In this document: one piece after another, positions 57,430 through 64,000 of the stretch
Position numbering within the stretch: position 1 is the stretch's first letter
Layout of the letters: every line of letters begins with the position of its first letter
Made by a program: the position numbers and the translations under genes
Assembly (NCBI RefSeq): GCF_047511655.1
Contig: NC_133393.1
Location: 154,147,779 to 154,211,778, forward strand
Source of the DNA: Castor canadensis
Lineage: Eukaryota > Chordata > Mammalia > Rodentia > Castoridae
Length of the DNA stretch: 64,000 nucleotides
Direction: 5' to 3'
The notes under the pieces: model-generated
Told to the model about the DNA's origin: nothing
The model's database searches: none
The model's input: only the letters and a program-made list of their open reading frames with translations

Positions 57430-57900
57430 AATCCTTTCCTGCCCCTTCCCTTGGGCCTTCAGAATAAAATCCAAAGTCTTTATCCAGTGCTCCATGACAG
57501 ATCCCTCACAGCAACCTGGCCCACTGGCCACCTGCTCATGACACTAGGTACGCTCCTGTCCCCAGGGCCTATGCATGGCCCCTTCCACCTGTAGTTTCCT
57601 CTCAGGATCTCAGCATAGGTGCAAGCTCCTCCCATTGTCTCTTGGAGGGCCTTCCCTGATGCTGTGTGAAACTGTGACCTCAGGAACCACACTCTCCCTC
57701 CATCATTTCACTGCCATCAGAGCCTTATCACCATCTGGCATGTTCACACACGGGTACTGACTGTCTCCTACTACACAAAGGTGTCACTGGACACCTTGTA
57801 GCCAGGGCCAGGGGGTCTGGTTTGTTATTAGATTCCACTGCCCCCATATCAGTACCAGACACACAGCAGGCAGGCACTCAATAAATGCATGTTGAATAAC
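57430..57900 (+). mobile_element. L2 LINE 3' end
   Basis: AGAATAAAATCCAAAGTC, GGAGGGCCTTCCCTGATGC, CTTATCACCATCTGGCATG and GGCACTCAATAAATGCATG in order follow the L2 3' end. No open frame. Confidence 0.8.
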
Positions 57901-58880
57901 TGGGTCACCCCAACAAAACAGGAAACAAGACTCCCGGCGAGGAAGGAACCAGCCAGGACTGACCATCACCTGGGCTCACCCTGGTGGAGCGTAGCTCAGG
58001 CTGCCATCCTCCCCTGGCCTCAGGATCTCCAGTGGTAAGTTTCCAGGGACGCCCCAATCTGTACCTGAGCCTGGGCTGGGCCCACCCGCTTAGTTCTCCC
58101 TCATTCACAGCAGAAAACTACCTTGGCTGTGAGGAGTTGCAGTGCCTGGAATGTGCAGGGGGGACAAGTCCCACTGCCCATCAAGTCCCCAGCCTTCCCA
58201 ACCCCCTGCTGCCAGCCTGTGGCAGATACATGCAAGTTAGGAAAGCTAGCACCAACAAGCTCTGAGAGAGACAAGGCTTAAGACTGGCTATAAGCAATGC
58301 AAAACCACACAGATATCATCAGTACTATTCCAGTACCACGAGGGCAGACCCAGCAGGGAGGAACCTGCAGTCCATCAGGGAAAAACCTCCCTCACTCTAA
58401 CACAAGCGAAGGCCCTGCGTGAAGAGGGAGAGAGGCACACAGCAGGCAGGAAGCAGCATCAGAACACCTCCCACAGGGGCTGAGGCACTGATGGGATGGA
58501 CGACACATTCCTGGGACACTAGATACCAGGGAATCACAAAGAAAGTGGCCAGGAGATGGCCCCTCAAAAAACATTCAAAATTCCCCTCATGCTCGAGAAG
58601 CCCAACCAAAATTAAAGAGAGCAGAAGAAACCAGGAGAGAAATCCACACAGACAACGGAGGCCAATACAGCAAGGCGTCACATCATAGAAGCTACGAAAG
58701 AAATGCTCAAGACCCAACAGAGAAATAGCTAAGACAGCAAAGCAGGCAATACACCAGAAAGGAAACCAACTGGTTCACAAAATGAGAGTAAGTATTAGTT
58801 CCACTAGTAACTCATATTATAGGACCAAGTTGTCACTTTTAAGAGGTCAAATTTGCTCTTTAAAAAAATACCACTTAGGT

Positions 58881-59105
58881 AGGCTCAGGTGTGGTGGCAC
58901 ATACCTGTAATTCCAGCTACTTGGGAGACTGATATAGGGAGGATCGAGGTTTAAGGCCAGCCAGGGCAAATAATTTTTAAGACCCTATCTCCAAAATAAT
59001 CAGAACAAATTGGACTGGAGGTGTGGCATGCAGTAGAGTACCTGCTTTGCAAGCGCGAAGCCCTGAGTTCAACCCCAGTCTCATCAAAAAAAAAAAAAAA
59101 AAAAA
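58881..59105 (+). repeat. B1-dID dimeric SINE
   Basis: GGCTCAGGTGTGGTGGCAC to GAGTTCAACCCCAGTC with a long A-tail. Confidence 0.92.
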
Positions 59106-61169
59106 GTTAGTTCCAGCCCATGACAAGGGAGTACTGGGCTAGGACCCTCATATCTAAGAGAACAAAAATCATCACAACTTTGTGGAAAGCAAGTGAATGT
59201 TTTTCCACTTCTCTGAATCTACCTTATTGAAGAAAAACACAAAACAAAAGCCACTTCCTGCGGTGCCAATACCGTGATGTAGAGGGCAGGGCAACACGAG
59301 GTTGATGAGGCTGTGAGGTCAGACCATGTGAGTCCAGGTCCTAACAGCTCCTCTCACCTGCCCCCCTCCAGAATCAATGTGAGGACTGCGGGGAGAGAGC
59401 CACTGAGAAAGTCCATCCACCTGAAGGTCAGTGAGGACCCTCTGCTCTGCTGCTTTGCATGTCTCTGTGGCCTGTTAGGAAGAGGTCAATGGATCCCAAC
59501 CCCCCAGTGTTCTTGTGTGAATGAACACACAAGGGACAACTGACTCCTCATGGGGCCTGAGAAATCACCGTGGTCTTTCTCCCACAGGCAAACCTCTCCT
59601 CCTTTCCTTTCCCAAGACCTGGCCGGCCAGAGCTCCCCTAGGTCTCTCTCTGCACTCCAGCAGAGAGCATTCCAGTTTGCAGAACCTGCTCTCTTCCTGC
59701 TTCCAGCCCTTGAGTCCAGGGGACAGACTCAGGGAACAGATGCAGTTCTTGAAGCAGAGCCACTCACCAGGGAGCACCACAGGCAGCTCTGTGTCCTCCT
59801 CCTGTGCTGGGGTCAGAAGGGACAGCATCAATTAGCCCCTTCCTACCTGTGGCACCTAGGTTCTCTAAAGTAGCTGCAAACTCTGAACTAGCAAATGCTG
59901 ACTCCCACTGCTCTTGGGGAAACCCAAGGCTGGGCTCCCAGGAACCTCTGGTCACAACCTCATTGGTCAATAACCTGATGTCAGGTTATCAGATGTCTGT
60001 TTAAAGGCACTGTGTTTAACATGTGCACCATTCGCTGTCACTGACTGCAAGACAGCGGCCTTCATGCCTGAACAAAGCTCGTCTAACACCTGCACTCTCC
60101 ATGAACACATCACAGCCTTCCTGTGCCTGAGACCATTTTAAATGACCCACAAAAGCACAAAAACGTGAAATACATGGCACTAAACAGAATACCAAGAGAA
60201 TACTTGTTCACAGTCTGAGGACTAAAGCACAAAGGCAGAGTGTCACCTTGCTCACATCAGCTAGGAACTTAGATGTCAGAAGACAATTTTTTCATCATCA
60301 TTCTGGGAAAGTCCACCAGTAATCATGCACGTGCTGAAGGGGTTACAGATAAATTTTAGCAAGTGGGCAAATTCATAAGTACAGAACCCATGAATAATGA
60401 GGATGAAATGCCTCAGGAAAACGGCTCCCAGCCTCACTCTCCACGACAATGGACTGGCAGAGTGACAGTACCAGCAGCTCAGTACCGACTGGAGGAATGA
60501 AGGAGAGTGATGACAGCTCAAATGTCTCCTGCATTCTAGAGCTTACAAAGCCCTGTCACTACTACCTCTTCAGATTCTCTTAACAACCTGGTGAGGCAGA
60601 GATGGTCTCAGCACAGTGTGAAGCCCCAGACTCAACATAAAGACCTTGGAAATCTGGGGCTCCATGGTATCCACAGGAGATGGCACTCAAACCCAGCCCC
60701 TCAAAACAGAGCCATGTTCCTCCCACACAGGCACATTCAGGGCCAGGATTCTTCTAGCCAATCTATAATGACGGAACTGAGGAGCCCTTGAAGTCACTGG
60801 CAAAGAGATGGAAAATCACCCTAGTTTCCTCCTACCCTTCTGAGTCCCAGGAACAGCTCTGTCCTCCCTGATAACCAGGAGGGTGGCTCACAGTGGCCAT
60901 CTAAATCCTGAAGTGTCCTCAGGGCTTGCAGCTGCGTCCAGAGGGACATCCGAGGAAGATGGTTCATGTGTGGGCACTGTGCGTCCACTTCCAAGCAGAG
61001 TGCCAATTTTACATCATTAAATTACCGCCCTCAGACTGCTTCCTCAAATGGACACTGAAAGGGAAGGAAATGCTGTGTTTACAAGGCTTTTCACATGAAA
61101 ACAATCACAATATATATAGGCTGAGGAGAGCTAAGAGCAGACTTGATCAGCATTTTCAACCCATTCCCC

Positions 61170-61335
61170 GCCTAGGGGTAAGCTACTTTAACCTCTCAGA
61201 CTTTCAGTTTCTCATCAGCAAAATCAGGAGAATGGCTCCTTCCACAGTGACTGTGGAAACAACAGGAGATGACACAAGGTACCCAGAAGGGACAGGCACT
61301 TAGTAAACACTTAGGAACGATGACTGCTGTTTGCA
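61170..61335 (+). repeat. MIR-like ancient SINE
   Basis: AACCTCTCAGACTTTCAGTT ... GGCACTTAGTAAACACTTAG. Confidence 0.65.
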
Positions 61336-61751
61336 GTCTGAGGACTACTGTGACAACGAAGAGCTTTCCATTGCCTGGACCTTTGGAATAATCATGAACT
61401 GGATTTTAGGAGGTGCTTCCTGAGACCCCTCCCACTCCTCTTCCAGACACTACACCACACAGGTAAAGTCACTAAAGTCACGATCGGGTGTCACAGTACA
61501 GAAAACACTCAGGAGCTACTCTTGAAAGGAGGACACTGGAGTGGTAGGCCCAGGACCGTCTTTCACAGGGCAAGTCTGTCAGAGCTTTGGAATTCCAGGG
61601 CTGGCTGCTCAAACATTTCTGGAACCTAAGAGACTTACAGTTCTTTTAACAAGGTGGCAAAACACTGATTCCAAAGATACACACACACTCACTCAGCAAA
61701 ATCAGAGGTCAAGCTCTCGTATGGGTATCAATATAAAAAGTCCTAAATAAA

Positions 61752-61964
61752 CAGAATCCAGCAACCCATTAAAAAATACATGCTAAAGGCCAAGCAGATT
61801 TAATCAGGAACACAAGAATGATCTAGCACTAGAAAACCTGTTAATTTATTCCCATCTATTTGTAGATCAAAAAAAGAAATCCCATATGATCATTTCCACC
61901 AATGCTGGGAGAGCATTCAACAAAATTCAACACCCATTCCTGATTAAAAAAATAATCTCCATAG
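61752..61964 (+). mobile_element. L1 ORF2 remnant, 5' part (split by a B1)
   Basis: AGGCCAAGCAGATTTAATCA, AACACAAGAATGATCTAGCA and GAGCATTCAACAAAATTCAA match the LINE-1 reverse-transcriptase region in order. Frame broken. Confidence 0.75.
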
Positions 61965-62104
61965 AACTCAGATGGTGGTGTCCATCTGCAATTCCAGCAT
62001 TCAGGAGGCAGAGGTAGGAGGATCTCAAATGTGAGACCAATCTGCTACATAGCAAGTTCCAGGATAGCCTGGGCTACACAGTGAGACCCTGTGTCAAAAA
62101 AAAA
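61965..62104 (+). repeat. B1 SINE nested in L1
   Basis: CAGATGGTGGTGTCCATCTG ... GTGAGACCCTGTGTC with an A-tail. The text TCTCCATA appears on both sides (61956 and 62111), consistent with target-site duplication. Confidence 0.88.
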
Positions 62105-62345
62105 AGGAAGTCTCCATAAAATATTAAATAGGAGTAAATAGGTCCTTCCTTACACATGATACATATCTCAAATAGAAGAGCTAGGAATAAATTATCACAA
62201 TCCACTAGACATTGTAGTAGACAATGCAAACATACTAATAACAACAGAAACTGTAAAGGTAAGCAAAGTTAGCATCACTCATAGGTGATATGACTGGCAT
62301 ATACCTGAACTGGAAAATTATTCAATCAACAGAAGGCATAAGACA
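62105..62345 (+). mobile_element. L1 ORF2 remnant, 3' part
   Basis: Continues the L1 with AATATTAAATAGGAGTAAAT and ATAGGTGATATGACTGGCAT, the order expected after the first part. Confidence 0.65.
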
Positions 62346-62369
62346 TAAAATCACAGCAACCCAGGGGTT

Positions 62370-62620
62370 GCTGCATCCCCATCCTGCCACGTGGAAGAGG
62401 CCGACTTGCAGGAGAGAAAACAGCGAGAGAAGTTGAGAAAGGAGCTGGAGAGAGGCCAGGGCCCCTTTTGTCCTAAGCACTGTGTTCCTATTCTTTTGCA
62501 GTTTGAGTTTTCAAACCATCCCCAGGCTGTTAGCCAATAAATTTTCCTTTTCATTTAAGCTTCTGTGGAGTGGGTTTCTGTCACTTGTCACCAGAAGAAT
62601 CCTAATACATTCAAGACTCA
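62370..62620 (+). mobile_element. LTR-like repeat, 3' portion
   Basis: CCAATAAATTTTCCTTTTCA and GTGGGTTTCTGTCACTTGTC resemble the poly(A) region and end of an old LTR. Family uncertain. Confidence 0.45.
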
Positions 62621-62679
62621 CATAACTTTAAAAAAACAAACCAACCCCCAGATCATCCCTAGCTAATGTTTCATCAGAA

Positions 62680-62900
62680 GCTGACTCTGGCCTCCAATGG
62701 AAACTTTTCAGTCCTCATTTTCCTGGACAGATTTGCCACCTTACAGAGTAGTTCATTTCTACCCATGCTGCTTTTTCCCCTGCAAGACTCTCAGATTTGT
62801 CTATCTCGCTTCATTGATTCTTCAGACCTAATCCAACCGCCGCTCACAAACCACTGTTTTCACCCCAGACTCATGAACCACATCTCTACCCTCTTATGTC
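62680..62900 (+). mobile_element. Possible L2 ORF2 remnant
   Basis: TTTTCAGTCCTCATTTTCCT and GGACAGATTTGCCACC resemble the L2 reverse-transcriptase region; short and decayed. Confidence 0.45.
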
Positions 62901-62951
62901 CTGGTTCCTAAGAAGTGTCCACATTAATACCTTGACCACACTTTCAAGTAG

Positions 62952-63055
62952 TTTTTTTTTTTTTTTTTTTTTTTTTTTGGTGGCACTGGGCCACCAAAAC
63001 TCAGGGCCTTACTCTTGCTAGGCAGGAGCTCTACCATCTGAGTCATTCTGCTTGA
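62952..63055 (-). repeat. dID SINE with T27 tract
   Basis: A T-run (62952-62978) followed by the reverse complement of a dID (GGTGGCACTGGG ... CTACCATCTGAG); CCACCAAAA is duplicated near its start. Confidence 0.85.
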
Positions 63056-63439
63056 GTCTTGACCACACTTTGAAAATGTCAATCAGTTCTCACTACTGAA
63101 ATGTCACAGAGGATTTCCCAAGCCCCACCACCAACCAACAGTCCTTGCCCCACTTCTGGCATCATTTTCTCCAAAACACTTGCCACTATCAAACACAATA
63201 CACGTTTTACCTATTATTTTATTTTCAGTATTTCCCTAGTATAGGAGTCAGTAAACCTTCCTGAAAAGATCCAGATAGAAAATACCTTAGACTCTGCTGC
63301 CTGCAGGTTCCTAACTCAATGACAACTCAGCCACAGAAATACAATTGGAAATGGGCAACAGAAGTCTATATACAAGAAAGGCAGCAGTGTAGACAGCCCA
63401 GGGGCCAGGGCCAGCTCCCTGCTAGAGCTAAAGCTTCCT

Positions 63440-63545
63440 CAATGCGATCATTTTGTTCACTGCTGTATAATTGGTTCTTAGAACAGTATCTGGCATACAA
63501 GAAACAATAAACATTTGTAAACTGAATGAATAAATGAAGTGAATG
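63440..63545 (+). repeat. L2 3'-end remnant
   Basis: TTTTGTTCACTGCTGTATAA, GAACAGTATCTGGCATAC and the tail CTGAATGAATAAATGAA. Confidence 0.8.
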
Positions 63546-63789
63546 AAGTAACTAAAGAAAGCAAGGTGGAGATGGTATTGCACAGATAAATCAATGGAAA
63601 AAACAGAAAGTATAAAACCAGAGCCAAAACACACAATAACTTAGTTTATATAAAGATGGATATTTGGATCCGTAGGTGGAAGATTCTTCTTTAACAATTT
63701 GTTTGGGGACAAGTAAGCATGTGAGGAAGGAGAATAAGATTGGGTCTGTGCTGAAGCCAAAATAAATTCCACCAAGATCAAAACTTTTG

Positions 63790-63945
63790 CCTTTTGTTTT
63801 TTTGGTGCTAGGGCTCGAACCTGGCCTTGTGGTACACAGTGACCTGAATGCCAGCCCAGGCTGTGCAGTGAGGCCATGTCTCAAAATGAGGACTGGGAAT
63901 GAGGCCAGTGTAGAGAACTTGCTTAAAGTATGCACACTAGCAGCT
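63790..63945. repeat. Rearranged SINE: inverted ID start joined to B1 end and dID
   Basis: Minus-strand ID text (GGTGCTAGGGCTCGAACC) is followed directly by plus-strand B1 end (GAGGCCATGTCTCAAAAT) and a degraded plus-strand dID. Confidence 0.6.
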
Positions 63946-64000
63946 CAAAAGAAAAGAAAGTGGGGTAAACCAGCATTATAAGTTTTAATATTAAAGAGAA

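Noticed and set aside
58260-58800. Possible L1-like purine-rich stretch
   Set aside because: A few words resemble L1 but no ordered run of landmarks could be followed.
60240-60540. 81-codon minus-strand frame resembling a transcript end
   Set aside because: No protein or splice evidence; composition is not coding-like.

Overview
The window is mammalian nuclear DNA from a rodent. It has long introns with GT-AG junctions, one strong CpG-island promoter, ancient mammalian repeats (MIR, L2, L1, MaLR-type LTRs) and a dense load of two SINE types: B1 (7SL-derived) and ID/dID (tRNA-derived), often fused as B1-dID. That fusion points to a squirrel-, dormouse- or beaver-related rodent. My best guess is a castorimorph such as Castor (beaver), from recalled repeat style only.

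Layout: (1) 1-13.8 kb is gene-poor and repeat-rich, with no supportable exon. (2) 13.8-15.4 kb is a CpG-island promoter with NRF1, YY1, ETS, NF-Y and E-box motifs. (3) NUP50 lies on the + strand from about 14.8 to 34.4 kb, with a non-coding first exon, seven coding exons (17225-31312, 469 codons plus stop) and a 3'UTR of about 3 kb. (4) A gap of about 1.3 kb follows. (5) KIAA0930 (C22orf9 homologue, DUF2045 family) lies on the - strand. Nine coding exons from 54761 down to the stop at 41349 give 384 complete codons, and a long probable 3'UTR reaches to about 35.7 kb. Its first exon is not in the window, so 54.8-64 kb is probably its first intron.

The two genes converge tail to tail, as I recall for human chromosome 22q13.31. 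NUP50 encodes a nuclear-basket FG nucleoporin that binds importin-alpha and Ran. KIAA0930 is conserved but of unknown function. Nothing in the sequence suggests the two work together.

I found no bacterial, phage, CRISPR or toxin-antitoxin content and no clearly new biological system. The best second looks are: a recurring trimeric SINE (B1-B1'-dID, nine loci, one expanded to a tetramer); three perfect short hairpins that look like template-switch products; the absence of Met29 in NUP50, which should rule out the short human-type isoform; a lost FG repeat in NUP50; a CpG-rich patch in the NUP50 3'UTR; and a 55-nt perfect purine-pyrimidine alternation. Comparisons with human and mouse proteins are from memory and are marked as such.
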